64,000 bases of DNA from Flavobacterium sp. J27 (GCF_004303025.1 NZ_PJQW01000002.1:231147-295146); one strand, 5' to 3'; counted from the first letter of the stretch, positions 16,601 through 25,624 are shown. A program made the numbers and translations. The notes: a model not told the origin generated them from the letters alone.

Positions 16601-17979
16601 CCGCAGCCGCTTTAGGCTTTTTACCTATGGCTGTTTCATCTTCAGCTGGTGCAGAAGTACAACGTCCTTTAGCTACAGTTGTTATTGGGGGGTTAATTAC
16701 AGCAACATTGTTAACTATGCTTGTATTGCCTGTTTTGTATAAAATATTGGAAACTAAGGATTTAAAAAATAGAACTTTTTCTAAAGAGAAAAGGAGTGCT
16801 TTGATTTTTTTATTAAGCTTATTCTCAACTCAAAGTTTTTCTCAAAATAATACACAAGAACTAGATTCTTTAATAGCTATAGGATTGAAAAACAATCATA
16901 ATATCAAAGCATTACAACTGCATGTAGATAAGGCTGAAATAGCTATAAAAACTGCCTATGCATTGGATAAAACGATGATTTATTATAGTTATGATCAAAA
17001 TAATCTGGCAGCAAATAACGAACCACTTAAAGTTTTTGGAATACAACAAAACTTTGCTTTTCCAACGGTTTATAGTGCTCAAAAGAAGCTTTTGAAAAAG
17101 GATTGGGAGAATGAAAAAGCAAAGTTGAAAATACAAGAAAATCTATTGATTAAAGAAATAACTTCAAAGTATAATCAAATAGTTTATTTACAGCACAAGC
17201 AAAAATTATATTATTATTTAGATAGTTTGTACCAAAATTTCTCAAAAGCAAGCGACAGACGTTTTGAACTAGGTGAAAGTAATTATTTGGAAAAAATAAC
17301 TGCTCAAGCTAAATTTCGTCAAATTAATACCAAATTATCACAGTTGGGAAAAGAAAAAGAAAGTGTCTATGAAGCGTTACATGCAGTATTACAAACGGAT
17401 AAAAAAGTTGTGATTAGGACTTCTAATTTGATAGAACAAAACGATTTAACTATTACTGTTAATAAAGGAATTTATAATTCCTATTTTCAAAGTGTTACAG
17501 ATTTATATAAAAGTAAATGGAAACTTCAAAAACAACAAGCTTTGCCTGATATTCATCTGCAATATTTTCAAGGAAAAAATACTGGATTATCATCATCATT
17601 ATATGGTTTTCAAATAGGGGTTTCTATTCCAATTTTCTTTAATGGGACAATTTCTAAGAATAAAATGGTAAAACTAGAGTGGCAAAGTTGGGAAATGGAA
17701 AGAATGAATAAAACGATGCAAATAGAAGCTTATGTAAATCAGAAAAACAAAGAATTGGAAAAGCAAAAAGAAAGTATAAACTATTATAATAACTATGGGA
17801 AAAAACTTTCAGAAGAAATTTTAAAAGTAGCAAACATGAGCTATAAACATGGGGAAATCGATTTCTTTCAGTTTATACAAAGTTTAGAAAATGCAACTGC
17901 TATTCAATTGGAATATCTAGATGCCTTATTAGAATACAATTTAACGCAATTACAATTGCAATATATTACTATAGAATAA
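13642..17979 (+). CDS. CzcA/CusA-type RND metal-efflux pump fused to a TolC-like channel
   Basis: A 1445-residue fusion. Residues 1 to about 1040 are an HME-RND cation/proton antiporter: DFGIIIDGAVIIVE carries Asp400, Asp406 and Glu413 of the fourth membrane helix, the pattern of divalent-cation (Zn/Co/Ni/Cd) pumps rather than Cu/Ag pumps. Residues about 1070-1445 are a TolC-like coiled-coil outer-membrane factor. Between them is a basic stretch followed by a hydrophobic core ending SFSQ (about 1046-1068), resembling an internal signal peptide. Normal pumps of this class are about 1040 residues and the channel is a separate gene. The adaptor gene follows 13 bases downstream. There is no stop or frameshift at the joint. 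Confidence 0.92.
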   Translation: MLEKIISFSLKNKLIILLFVIGMVGFGLYSLTKIPIGAVPDITNNQVQVITTSQNLSTQDIEQYITYPVELEMANLPGVEEIRSVSKFGLSVVTIVFNDEMGTYLPRQLIAEKIKSASEKIPQGFGTPEMGPITTGLGEIYQYTLEVQPKFKEEYSVTDLRTLQDWVVKRQLSGVKGVVEINTWGGYLKQYEISVVPAVLKSMNLTINEIFTALEKNNSVAGGAYIEKTNQSYFIRGEGKVNSLEDINNIVIKTVNGNPITIKNVAHVGFGAANRFGAITGNGEGEKVLGQIMMLKGANSKQVIEDVKNRITEINTTLPRGVYINGFLERSELVAKTTFTVAENLILGCLIVIFVVVLLLGNWRSGLVVASVIPLCLLFAISFMNIFHIDANLMSLGAIDFGIIIDGAVIIVEFIAFQITQQSEKLQHLNKGNQQEKIDEITQRSASKMMNSAVFGQLIILIVFIPILSLSGVEGKMFQPMALTFSFALVGAMLLCFTYVPVVSSLFIKPSKKNKDPFSNKLIDKLNKWYLPLITWSLKNTKKVLLGALGLLLTAIVIFVTMGGEFIPTLDEGDFVIQPVLKTGTSLSKTIETTTRIEKIILKNFPEVSQVVSRIGAAEVPTDPMSMEESDIIIKLKPKSEWISANNKDELADKIKIAIEKKIPNIEIEFTQPIEMRFNELISGTRSDVAIKVFGDDLKLLAQKADEIASAIKNIPGASDIIIEKTEGLPQMAVTYNRSKIAQYGMNIADLNEILSLAFAGKNVGTVFEGEKRFDMVIRLNSNYRRDIQDIENVFVSTPTGNQIPLQEVAQIEYTTGPAKISRDNTNRRVVVGVNVRNRDLQSVVDDIQKAITSSIKLPTGYRVTYGGQFENLQSAKQRLMVAVPIALILIFILLYFAFHSIKEAIMVYSAIPLAAVGGILLLWIRDLPFSISAGVGFIALFGIAVLNGIVLIEHFKELKQQGFTTYDELILKGTTDRLRPVLLTAAAAALGFLPMAVSSSAGAEVQRPLATVVIGGLITATLLTMLVLPVLYKILETKDLKNRTFSKEKRSALIFLLSLFSTQSFSQNNTQELDSLIAIGLKNNHNIKALQLHVDKAEIAIKTAYALDKTMIYYSYDQNNLAANNEPLKVFGIQQNFAFPTVYSAQKKLLKKDWENEKAKLKIQENLLIKEITSKYNQIVYLQHKQKLYYYLDSLYQNFSKASDRRFELGESNYLEKITAQAKFRQINTKLSQLGKEKESVYEALHAVLQTDKKVVIRTSNLIEQNDLTITVNKGIYNSYFQSVTDLYKSKWKLQKQQALPDIHLQYFQGKNTGLSSSLYGFQIGVSIPIFFNGTISKNKMVKLEWQSWEMERMNKTMQIEAYVNQKNKELEKQKESINYYNNYGKKLSEEILKVANMSYKHGEIDFFQFIQSLENATAIQLEYLDALLEYNLTQLQLQYITIE

Positions 17980-17992
17980 AAAAACCAATAAA

Positions 17993-19108
17993 ATGAGAAA
18001 AATCATTTATATAATTGTAACAATAATACTTTTTGTTTCTTGTAAAGAAAATACAACAGAGAAACCAAATAACTTTAAAGAGGAAAATATTTCAGTAACC
18101 AATGAACAATTTAAAGAATCACAATTTGAAGTAGGTAATCCAAAACGTCACTCTTTTAAAATTGGTGCAAAAGTTACTGGTAAAATTGATGTTCCTCCTG
18201 AAAATAGAACTAAAATCACCTCTTTTTTAGGGGGGTATGTTAAAACAACTCATTTGCTGATAGGGGATAAAGTTACTAAAGGACAAGCTTTGGTTACCCT
18301 AGAAAACACTGCTTTTATAGACCTTCAAAAAGAATATTTAGAAGTTGCTGAACAAATCCATTATTTACAATCAGAGTACGAAAGACAAAAAACACTATAT
18401 ACTGAAAAAATTACTTCGCAAAAGAATTATTTAAAAGCAGAAAGTGATTATAAGAGAGCAAACGGTATGTATCAAAGTCTACGAAAAAAACTAGAATTAT
18501 TACATATTTCTCCAGCACAGGTTCATAAAGGTAATTTAACAGCAACGATTACAATTTATGCTCCTATTTCAGGAGATGTAACAGTAATGAATGCAAATGT
18601 AGGAATGTATATGTCTCCTTCCGATATTATTTTAGAAATTGTAGATACAAATCATTTGCATGTGGAATTAACGGTCTTTGAAAAAGATATTTTGAAAATT
18701 CATGAAGGACAACAAATTCAGTTTACAGTACCTCAAGCATCTAATGAATTATTTAAAGCTGAAGTAGTTCTCGTAGGCAAATCTATTGAAACACAAGATA
18801 GATCTATTATGGTGCACGGACACTTAGACGAAAACATTAAACAACGCCTTTTAACAGGAATGTTTGTGGACGCAACAATTATTACGGGCTCCAAAGAAGG
18901 ACTAGCTGTTCCAATAGACGCGATAATTACTGAGGATGATAAAAATTATGTCTTAGTATTGAAATCAAATTCAAATGGAAATTATATCTTTGAAAAAGCA
19001 GTAGTTCAAATAGGAGAAAAAACGACTGATGCTATTGAAATTATTGCAAACAAAAAAATAAACAAAAACTCAAAACTTTTATTAAAAGGAGTTTATGATG
19101 TTTACTAA
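17993..19108 (+). CDS. RND efflux periplasmic adaptor (CusB/CzcB-like) lipoprotein
   Basis: 371 residues with a lipobox ending at Cys17 (LFVSC). A lipoyl-like half motif (GGYVKTTHLLIGDKVTKGQAL), a coiled-coil hairpin (about 110-165) and the second lipoyl half (ITIYAPISGDVTVMNANVG) are followed by beta-barrel and membrane-proximal domains. This is the membrane-fusion protein that bridges pump and channel in the periplasm. It lies 13 bases after the fused pump/channel gene and 12 before the next gene, so co-transcription is likely. No His-rich tail of the CzcB type is present. Confidence 0.92.
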   Translation: MRKIIYIIVTIILFVSCKENTTEKPNNFKEENISVTNEQFKESQFEVGNPKRHSFKIGAKVTGKIDVPPENRTKITSFLGGYVKTTHLLIGDKVTKGQALVTLENTAFIDLQKEYLEVAEQIHYLQSEYERQKTLYTEKITSQKNYLKAESDYKRANGMYQSLRKKLELLHISPAQVHKGNLTATITIYAPISGDVTVMNANVGMYMSPSDIILEIVDTNHLHVELTVFEKDILKIHEGQQIQFTVPQASNELFKAEVVLVGKSIETQDRSIMVHGHLDENIKQRLLTGMFVDATIITGSKEGLAVPIDAIITEDDKNYVLVLKSNSNGNYIFEKAVVQIGEKTTDAIEIIANKKINKNSKLLLKGVYDVY

Positions 19109-19120
19109 TAACAAAATACG

Positions 19121-19609
19121 ATGAATAAAGCACATTTACACATGGTTTTTAACCATTTCCCTATTATTGGTTTATTTTTTGGTATAGGGATTTTACTTTA
19201 CGGAATTGTAAAAAAGCAAACCATTTTGACTAACACGGCCTATGTTATTTTTATTATTTGTATGATTATGGGTAAAGTAACTATGATGACTGGTGAAGGT
19301 GCTGAAGAAATTGTTGAAAAACTTGGAATTTCCCACCATATGATACATGAACACGAAGAAATTGCTGAGACTTTCATGAAAGTGTTATACCTTTTAGGGC
19401 TAACTTCAATTGTAGGTTTGTTTGCCAATGCGAAAAAGCATGCTAAAGCACATTTTGTGACTTATTTTGCAATTGTAGTTGCTATTGGTGCAGCTATTCT
19501 ATCTAAATCTGTGGGTACTTCAGGTGGTGAAATTCGTCATACAGAAATTAGAGAAAATGTGGCAAACGATGGTATAAATATTAATCATGAAGCAATTGAT
19601 GAAGACTAA
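19121..19609 (+). CDS. Four-helix membrane protein of the metal operon
   Basis: 162 residues with about four membrane helices (roughly 11-28, 34-55, 87-102 and 110-130). The N-terminus MNKAHLHMVFNHFPIIGLFFG resembles DUF2231-like membrane proteins, and the loop HHMIHEHEE (about 72-80) is rich in His and acidic residues, a possible metal site. Spacing of 12 and 9 bases to its neighbours puts it in the efflux operon. The domain assignment is tentative and the function unknown. Confidence 0.65.
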   Translation: MNKAHLHMVFNHFPIIGLFFGIGILLYGIVKKQTILTNTAYVIFIICMIMGKVTMMTGEGAEEIVEKLGISHHMIHEHEEIAETFMKVLYLLGLTSIVGLFANAKKHAKAHFVTYFAIVVAIGAAILSKSVGTSGGEIRHTEIRENVANDGININHEAIDED

Positions 19610-19618
19610 AAACAAGTT

Positions 19619-20326
19619 ATGGAAAATGAATTAGAAAATTATTTAGACAATCATTACATCCATAAAAGTAATTGGTTACGTGCTGCTGTTTTAGGTGCAA
19701 ATGATGGTATTTTATCAACATCGAGTATTGCTATTGGTGTAGCAGCAGCTAGCGACTTCAGAGAACCTGTAATTCTAGCAACTTTGGCAGGTTTAGTAGC
19801 AGGAGCATTATCTATGGCTGCTGGTGAATATGTGTCGGTTAGTTCGCAAACTGATGTTGAAAAAGCAGATATTGAAAGAGAGAAACAAGAACTACAGGAA
19901 ATGCCTGAAATTGAATTAGAAAGATTAGCTGCTATATATGAATCTCGAGGTTTAAAAAAAGAAACCGCACTAAGAGTTGCTAAAGAATTAACAGCTCATG
20001 ATGCATTGGGAGCTCATGTAAGAGACGAATTAGGAATTACCGAAATTAATCAGGCAAAACCTTTACAAGCGGCATTGGCTTCAGGAGCTTCATTTGTTTT
20101 TGGAGGTATGTTGCCTTTTTTAGTTACCTTATTTTTTCCTGTAAAAAACTTAGAATATTACTTGTATGTTTTTGCTATTATTTTTTTAGGTTTTTTAGGA
20201 GCATTAGCCGCTAAAACTGGAGGTTCAAATATTTTGAAAGCGGTTTTAAGAGTTACATTTTGGGGTACAATTGCTATGGTTTTAACTGCAATTGTCGGTC
20301 ATGTTTTTGGTGTAAATTTGGCTTAA
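19619..20326 (+). CDS. VIT1/CCC1-family Fe2+/Mn2+ transporter
   Basis: 235 residues of the VIT/CCC1 family. Landmarks are NWLRAAVLGANDGILSTSS near residue 18, the second-helix signature GLVAGALSMAAGEYVSVSSQ (about 59-78) and the acidic metal-binding helix with repeated Glu (about 82-105). Three further membrane helices fill the C-terminal half. The family exports Fe2+ or Mn2+ from the cytosol. It is the last gene of the efflux operon, 9 bases after its neighbour, which widens the likely metal range of the system. Confidence 0.92.
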   Translation: MENELENYLDNHYIHKSNWLRAAVLGANDGILSTSSIAIGVAAASDFREPVILATLAGLVAGALSMAAGEYVSVSSQTDVEKADIEREKQELQEMPEIELERLAAIYESRGLKKETALRVAKELTAHDALGAHVRDELGITEINQAKPLQAALASGASFVFGGMLPFLVTLFFPVKNLEYYLYVFAIIFLGFLGALAAKTGGSNILKAVLRVTFWGTIAMVLTAIVGHVFGVNLA

Positions 20327-20361
20327 ATTAAAAAATAATTTATATATTTTTTGTTAAACAG

Positions 20362-20393
20362 TTGTTTTTTAAAAAACTTTGTTTTTATATTTG
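20362..20393 (+). promoter_or_regulatory. Promoter of the histidine operon
   Basis: TATATTTG at 20386-20393 is a perfect TAnnTTTG, with TTG at 20362-20364 as a -33 candidate (21-base spacer). It lies 24 bases before the leader peptide start. Confidence 0.6.
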
Positions 20394-20417
20394 TACTGTT
20401 AAAAATAACACAAAACT

Positions 20418-20474
20418 ATGTTTTTAAATCAATTACATCATCATCATTTTTTCCACGCTCAAGCGAGGCAATGA
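20418..20474 (+). CDS. hisL: his operon leader peptide
   Basis: An 18-residue peptide, MFLNQLHHHHFFHAQARQ, with four consecutive His codons and a fifth shortly after. It precedes a hairpin terminator and hisG. Ribosome stalling on the His codons when charged tRNA-His is scarce would alter folding of the leader RNA and allow transcription into hisG. The bases of the last His codons (20440-20448) pair perfectly with 20470-20478 at the leader stop codon. Confidence 0.9.
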   Translation: MFLNQLHHHHFFHAQARQ

Positions 20475-20502
20475 TGATTTTGTAGTAATCCAAAATAATT
20501 AT

Positions 20503-20535
20503 AAACCCGTTTGAGTAAATCAAACGGGTTTTTTC
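20503..20535 (+). terminator. Attenuator terminator of the his operon
   Basis: A 12-bp perfect stem (20503-20514 with 20520-20531, core AAACCCGTTTGA) with a 5-base loop, running into a T-rich tail to 20535. It lies between the leader peptide and hisG, the position of a classical attenuator. The competing antiterminator pairing is not obvious by eye. Confidence 0.88.
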
Positions 20536-20583
20536 TTTTCTAAAAAAGCAATATGATTTACTCAGACATTTTAAAACAAACTA

Positions 20584-21441
20584 ATGAGTATCTTAAAAAT
20601 TGCAATTCAAAAATCTGGTAGGCTTTATGATGATAGCATCCAGTTGTTAAAAGATTCTGGTATTTCTGTTTACAATGGAAACGACCAATTAAAAGTTACC
20701 GCATCAAACTTTCCACTCGAAGTTTATTTCTTGCGAAACTCGGATATTCCACAATATTTAATTGATGGAGTAGTAGATGTTGCTATTGTAGGAGATAATT
20801 TGCTAGTTGAAAAAGGCAAAAATATAAGTGTCGCGGAACGATTAGGATTCTCAAAATGTAAAGTATCAGTGGCTGTTCCAAAATCATTTTCTTATTCTTC
20901 TTTAAAAGATTTAGATGGGTTAAGAATAGCTACCTCTTATCCCAATACGGTAACAGATTATTTTTCATCCAAAGGGATGTCTGTTGATATTCACCAAATC
21001 TCTGGATCAGTAGAAATTGCACCAAACATTGGTCTTTCAGATGCTATAGTTGATATTGTATCTAGTGGAAGTACATTGTTTAAAAACGGACTAAAAGAAG
21101 TGGAAGTCATTTTAAAAAGCGAAGCTGTTTTAGCTGTATCTCCTGAAATTACAACTGAAACCAAAGCTCTTTTAGATAAGTTACAGTTTCGCATCCAAGC
21201 AGTACTGAGATCGAGAAAATCAAAATACATACTCATGAATGTACCTAATGAAAAAATCGATAGCATCACCAAAATTTTACCAGTTTTAAAAAGCCCTACA
21301 GTAATGCCTTTGAGTGAAAAAGGATGGAGTAGTTTACATTCTGTAATTGATGAAGATACTTTTTGGGAAGTTATCGATCAATTAAAAGAAGCTGGAGCAG
21401 AAGGAATATTAGTTTGTCCAATAGAAAAAATGGTGCTTTAA
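20584..21441 (+). CDS. hisG: ATP phosphoribosyltransferase, long form
   Basis: 285 residues, first enzyme of histidine synthesis (ATP plus PRPP). The start LKIAIQKSGRLYDDSIQLL, then VDVAIVGDNL and the PRPP-site segment IVDIVSSGSTLFKNGL, are diagnostic. The extra C-terminal domain (about 215-285, ending EGILVCPIEKMVL) makes this the long, self-regulated form, which needs no HisZ and is normally feedback-inhibited by histidine. It is the first structural gene behind the attenuator, 12 bases before hisD. Confidence 0.96.
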   Translation: MSILKIAIQKSGRLYDDSIQLLKDSGISVYNGNDQLKVTASNFPLEVYFLRNSDIPQYLIDGVVDVAIVGDNLLVEKGKNISVAERLGFSKCKVSVAVPKSFSYSSLKDLDGLRIATSYPNTVTDYFSSKGMSVDIHQISGSVEIAPNIGLSDAIVDIVSSGSTLFKNGLKEVEVILKSEAVLAVSPEITTETKALLDKLQFRIQAVLRSRKSKYILMNVPNEKIDSITKILPVLKSPTVMPLSEKGWSSLHSVIDEDTFWEVIDQLKEAGAEGILVCPIEKMVL

Positions 21442-21453
21442 AAAGTAAAAAAT

Positions 21454-22728
21454 ATGTATAAAATAGAAAATCCCTCACAAAGCGAATGGTCACAATTGTT
21501 ACAAAGACCTACTGCAACTTTTACGGATATTGAAGAGACTGTAAAAGAAATTTTTAAAGAAGTGCAACAAAAAGGAAATCAAGCCATTATAAAATATACT
21601 TCTTTGTTTGATGGAATTACCCTATCCAATTTTGTAGTTACTTCTGAAGAGTTTCAACAGGCTAGTAACTTAATTTCTAATGAATTAAAAGAAGCGATTC
21701 AATTGGCAAAGAATAATATTGAAAAGTTTCATTTTGCTCAAAAAACAAATAAAATTGAAGTAACTACTACTGAGGGCGTTTTATGTTGGCAAGAAAAAAG
21801 ACCGATTCAAAAAATAGGGTTGTACATACCAGGAGGTTCAGCGCCTTTATTTTCAACCGTTTTAATGCTTTCCATTCCGGCTAAAATTGCAGGCTGTAAA
21901 GAAATTATTTTATGTACACCTCCAGATAATAAAGGAAATATAAATCCAGCGATTTTATATGCAGCACAATGTTGTGGTGTTACCAAAATATATAAAATAG
22001 GAGGTATTCAAGCTATTGCAGCCATGACTTATGGTACAGAAACAGTTGAAAAAGTATATAAAATTTTTGGACCTGGAAATCAATTTGTGACAGTTGCAAA
22101 GCAATATGCATCACAATTAGGCGTTGCCATAGACATGCCAGCTGGACCGAGTGAATTGTTAGTTTTTGCCGATGAAACCGCTGTGCCAAGTTTTGTAGCA
22201 TCCGATTTATTAAGTCAGGCCGAACACGGAAAAGACAGTCAAGTTATTTTAGTAACAACTTCAAAAGAAATGGTATATAAAGTAGAAGATGAAGTTGCCA
22301 AACAATTAGAATATTTACCTAGAAAAGTAATTGCTCAACAAGCAATAAATAATTCTAGATTAATTTATGTTGACTCAGAAGAAAAAGCGATGGCATTAAT
22401 TAATGAATATGGTCCGGAACATTTTATCATTTGTGCAAAAAACGAAGATTTTTTTGTAAACGCTATTCAAAATGCAGGATCTGTATTTATTGGAAATTAT
22501 ACCCCAGAAAGTGCGGGTGATTATGCTTCCGGTACAAATCATACTTTACCTACAAACGGTTACTCTAAAAGTTATAGTGGCGTTAATTTAGATAGTTTCT
22601 TAAAAGCAATGACATTTCAGAAAATTACAGAAGCAGGTTTGCAAAAAATTGGCAAGGCAATAGAAATTATGGCAGAAGCAGAAGGATTACAAGCACACAA
22701 AAATGCAATACGTATTCGTTTACAATAA
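21454..22728 (+). CDS. hisD: Histidinol dehydrogenase
   Basis: 424 residues, catalysing the last two oxidations from histidinol to histidine with NAD and zinc. Landmarks are GLYIPGGSAPLFSTVLM, the GGIQAIAAMTYGTETV segment, KIFGPGNQFVTVAKQ, AGPSELLVFAD and the metal/catalytic region YGPEHFIICA. Length matches the family. It sits between hisG and hisC with short gaps (12 and 43 bases) as part of one operon. Confidence 0.97.
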   Translation: MYKIENPSQSEWSQLLQRPTATFTDIEETVKEIFKEVQQKGNQAIIKYTSLFDGITLSNFVVTSEEFQQASNLISNELKEAIQLAKNNIEKFHFAQKTNKIEVTTTEGVLCWQEKRPIQKIGLYIPGGSAPLFSTVLMLSIPAKIAGCKEIILCTPPDNKGNINPAILYAAQCCGVTKIYKIGGIQAIAAMTYGTETVEKVYKIFGPGNQFVTVAKQYASQLGVAIDMPAGPSELLVFADETAVPSFVASDLLSQAEHGKDSQVILVTTSKEMVYKVEDEVAKQLEYLPRKVIAQQAINNSRLIYVDSEEKAMALINEYGPEHFIICAKNEDFFVNAIQNAGSVFIGNYTPESAGDYASGTNHTLPTNGYSKSYSGVNLDSFLKAMTFQKITEAGLQKIGKAIEIMAEAEGLQAHKNAIRIRLQ

Positions 22729-22771
22729 TAAAAAATACTAACAGATAAACCTCTAACAAAACAAAACTTGA

Positions 22772-23839
22772 ATGATGCGAGTCACAGAAAAGAAATTTAA
22801 TCTAAATCTATTAATTCGGGATAATATAAAAGCAATGCGCCCTTATTCTTCTGCAAGAGATGAATTTAATGAATTGAATAGCAATAATATGATTTTTTTA
22901 GACGCTAATGAAAATCCTTTTGAAAATGATGTAAATCGGTATCCAGATCCACATCAAAAAGCATTAAAAGAGGTTTTAGCAACCATAAAAAACGTAAATT
23001 CAGCTAGCATTGTCATAGGTAATGGTAGCGATGAAGTATTGGATTTGTTGTTTAGAGCTTTTTGTGAACCTAATGTTGATAATATTATTACATTACCACC
23101 TACATATGGTATGTACGGTGTTTTGGCCAATTTAAACGCCATTGAAAACAAACGAATTCTTTTAACAGATGATTTTCAACCCAACGTAAGTTCGATTTTA
23201 AACCGAGCAAATGAGCATACTAAAATGATATTTCTTTGTTCACCTAATAATCCTACTGGAAATACATTTTCTGAGACCGAAATATTAAAAATATTAAAAG
23301 AATTTAAAGGGTTAGTAGTTATTGATGAAGCTTATATCGAGTTTTCAGAGAAACCTTCTTGGTTAAAACGAATCAACGAATATGAGAATCTGGTAATTGT
23401 TCAAACCCTTTCTAAAGCTTATGGAATGGCAGGCTTACGATTAGGATTACTTTTCGCTTCGCCTGAAATTATTGCTGTTTTAGAAAAAATAAAACCACCT
23501 TATAATGTAAATAGTATTTCACAAAAAATAGCCATTGAAAAATTGGCAAGTATGAAATATATTTACGAAATAGAAGAATTAAAATCGGAAAGGGAGAGAG
23601 TCATGAAAGCTTTAGTTCGCTGTAAAATTGTAACTGAAATTTTCCCCTCAGAAACTAATTTTATTTTATTTCGAGTTGATAATGCTACTTTTCAATACCA
23701 TCAGTTTTTACAAAATGGCATTGTAGTTAGAAACCGTTCTAATGATTCTTTGTGTAGAAGCTGTCTACGAATTACCATTGGTACACCAAAAGAAAATGAT
23801 AAAGTAATTGAATTACTAAAAAACCTAAAAAATGTCTAA
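22772..23839 (+). CDS. hisC: Histidinol-phosphate aminotransferase
   Basis: 355 residues, PLP-dependent fold-type I transaminase converting imidazole-acetol phosphate to histidinol phosphate. PLP lysine Lys215 lies in [22 protein letters not shown] (157-164) and VIDEAYIEF (183-191) are typical. Two adjacent ATGs (22772, 22775) are possible starts. Its end overlaps the hisB start by 8 bases, suggesting translational coupling. Confidence 0.95.
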   Translation: MMRVTEKKFNLNLLIRDNIKAMRPYSSARDEFNELNSNNMIFLDANENPFENDVNRYPDPHQKALKEVLATIKNVNSASIVIGNGSDEVLDLLFRAFCEPNVDNIITLPPTYGMYGVLANLNAIENKRILLTDDFQPNVSSILNRANEHTKMIFLCSPNNPTGNTFSETEILKILKEFKGLVVIDEAYIEFSEKPSWLKRINEYENLVIVQTLSKAYGMAGLRLGLLFASPEIIAVLEKIKPPYNVNSISQKIAIEKLASMKYIYEIEELKSERERVMKALVRCKIVTEIFPSETNFILFRVDNATFQYHQFLQNGIVVRNRSNDSLCRSCLRITIGTPKENDKVIELLKNLKNV

Positions 23840-24968
23840 AAAAGTATTATTCATCGATAGAGATGGAACATTAATTAAAGAAACAATCGACGAACAAATC
23901 GATTCGTTTGAAAAAATGATTTTTTATCCAAAATGTATTCCTTTTTTAAGTAAAATAGCTCAGGAATTAGATTATGAATTGGTTATGATAACCAATCAAG
24001 ACGGTTTAGGAACAGCTTCTTTTCCTGAAGAAACTTTTTGGCCAGTGCATAATTTTATTATAAAAACGTATGAAAATGAGGGTGTTATATTTGATAAAGT
24101 GCTTTTAGATCGTACTTTTCCTTATGAAAATGCACCTACTCGTAAACCAGGAACGGGTTTACTTACTTCTTATTTCTCAGAGACCTATAATCTAAAAGAA
24201 TCTTTTGTAATTGGAGATCGTTTAACCGATGTAGAGTTGGCGAAGAATCTAGGTGCTAAAGCCATCTTTATTAATGATAATACAAATTTAGGAACCAATG
24301 AAATTTCAGTTAAAAGAGAAATATTAACCCCGGTTATTGCTTTAGAGACTAATGATTGGCAACAAATATATGAGTTTTTAAAACTCAAAGAAAGAACGGC
24401 CTCTATAACAAGAAAAACAAATGAAACGGATATTACCATTACTTTAAATTTAGATGGTACAGGAAAGAGTAATATCAATACAGGCCTGGCTTTTTTTGAT
24501 CATATGTTAGATCAAATTGCACGTCATGGTCAAATGGATTTAACAATACAAGTTATTGGTGATTTAGAAGTAGATGAACATCACACTATTGAAGATACTG
24601 CGATTGCGTTAGGAGAAGTTTTTGCATTGGCTTTAGGTAATAAATTAGGTATAGAACGTTACGGCTTTTGTTTACCAATGGATGACTGTTTGGCGCAAGT
24701 GGCTATCGATTTTGGAGGTAGAAACTGGTTGGTTTGGGATGCCGAATTTAGAAGAGAGAAAATCGGTGATATACCAACTGAAATGTTTTTTCATTTTTTT
24801 AAATCATTTACTGACGGAGCAAAAGCCAATTTAAATATAAAAGTAGAGGGGACAAATGAACACCATAAAATTGAAGCTATTTTTAAAGCGTTGGCCAAGG
24901 CTATTAAAGCAGCTATTAAAAGAGATGCAGCTAAAATGATTTTACCAAGTACCAAAGGAATGCTTTAA
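23832..24968 (+). CDS. hisB: Bifunctional histidinol-phosphatase / imidazoleglycerol-phosphate dehydratase
   Basis: 378 residues. The N-terminal half is an HAD-type phosphatase ([10 protein letters not shown], Asp9 and Asp11). The C-terminal half from about residue 188 is the dehydratase, with [29 protein letters not shown] and later [14 protein letters not shown] metal-binding motifs. It performs steps 6 and 8 of the pathway. The two-domain form is the one used by Bacteroidota and enterobacteria. A 71-base gap precedes hisH. Confidence 0.96.
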   Translation: MSKKVLFIDRDGTLIKETIDEQIDSFEKMIFYPKCIPFLSKIAQELDYELVMITNQDGLGTASFPEETFWPVHNFIIKTYENEGVIFDKVLLDRTFPYENAPTRKPGTGLLTSYFSETYNLKESFVIGDRLTDVELAKNLGAKAIFINDNTNLGTNEISVKREILTPVIALETNDWQQIYEFLKLKERTASITRKTNETDITITLNLDGTGKSNINTGLAFFDHMLDQIARHGQMDLTIQVIGDLEVDEHHTIEDTAIALGEVFALALGNKLGIERYGFCLPMDDCLAQVAIDFGGRNWLVWDAEFRREKIGDIPTEMFFHFFKSFTDGAKANLNIKVEGTNEHHKIEAIFKALAKAIKAAIKRDAAKMILPSTKGML

Positions 24969-25039
24969 ACTTACTGGAAAGTCATAAAGTTTAAGGAGAA
25001 AAAAATGATATTCTATATTAAAATTTCAATTCAATAAAA

Positions 25040-25624
25040 ATGAAAATAGCCATTATTGACTATGGAGCAGGTAACATACAAAGTGTGTTATTTGCTTTAG
25101 AAAGAATTGGTTTTCAATCTTTTGTTACAAACGATTGGAATCAAATTAAAACTGCTGATAAAGTAATTTTTCCTGGTGTAGGTGAGGCAAGTAGCGCTAT
25201 GAATAAGTTAATTGAAAGCGGTTTGCATGTCTTAATTCCTACTTTAAAACAACCTGTTTTGGGGATTTGTTTAGGAATGCAATTATTATGCAAGAGTTCA
25301 GAAGAAGGAAACACAAAAGGTTTAGGCATTTTTGACATTGATGTGATTAAATTTTCTGATAAAGTTAAAGTACCACAAATGGGTTGGAACACTATATATA
25401 ACTTACAATCTGAACTTTTTAAAGGTATTTCTGAAAATGAATACATGTATTTAGTACATAGTTTTTATGTTCCAAAGAATACAAATGCCATTGCTTTAAC
25501 AGATTATGATACAACATACGCAACAGCTTTGCGTAAAGATAATTTTTATGGAGTACAGTTCCACCCTGAAAAAAGTGGAGCTTTGGGAGAACAAATTTTG
25601 AAGAACTTTTTACTACTAACTTAA
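25040..25624 (+). CDS. hisH: Imidazole glycerol phosphate synthase, glutaminase subunit
   Basis: 194 residues, class I glutamine amidotransferase that feeds ammonia to HisF. The nucleophile is Cys77 in LGICLGMQLL, and the His-Glu pair is in GVQFHPEKSG near the C-terminus. YGAGNIQSV at the N-terminus is typical of HisH. hisA follows after 13 bases, and the partner hisF is two genes on. Confidence 0.96.
   Translation: MKIAIIDYGAGNIQSVLFALERIGFQSFVTNDWNQIKTADKVIFPGVGEASSAMNKLIESGLHVLIPTLKQPVLGICLGMQLLCKSSEEGNTKGLGIFDIDVIKFSDKVKVPQMGWNTIYNLQSELFKGISENEYMYLVHSFYVPKNTNAIALTDYDTTYATALRKDNFYGVQFHPEKSGALGEQILKNFLLLT

Noticed and set aside
16700-16860. Possible frameshift or assembly join between RND pump and TolC-like genes
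   Set aside because: The frame is continuous with no stop, and fusions of this type at about 1440 residues are familiar in Bacteroidota.
20436-20478. CAT/GAT triplet repeats as a simple sequence repeat
   Set aside because: They are explained by the His codons of the leader peptide and their complementary strand in the attenuator.
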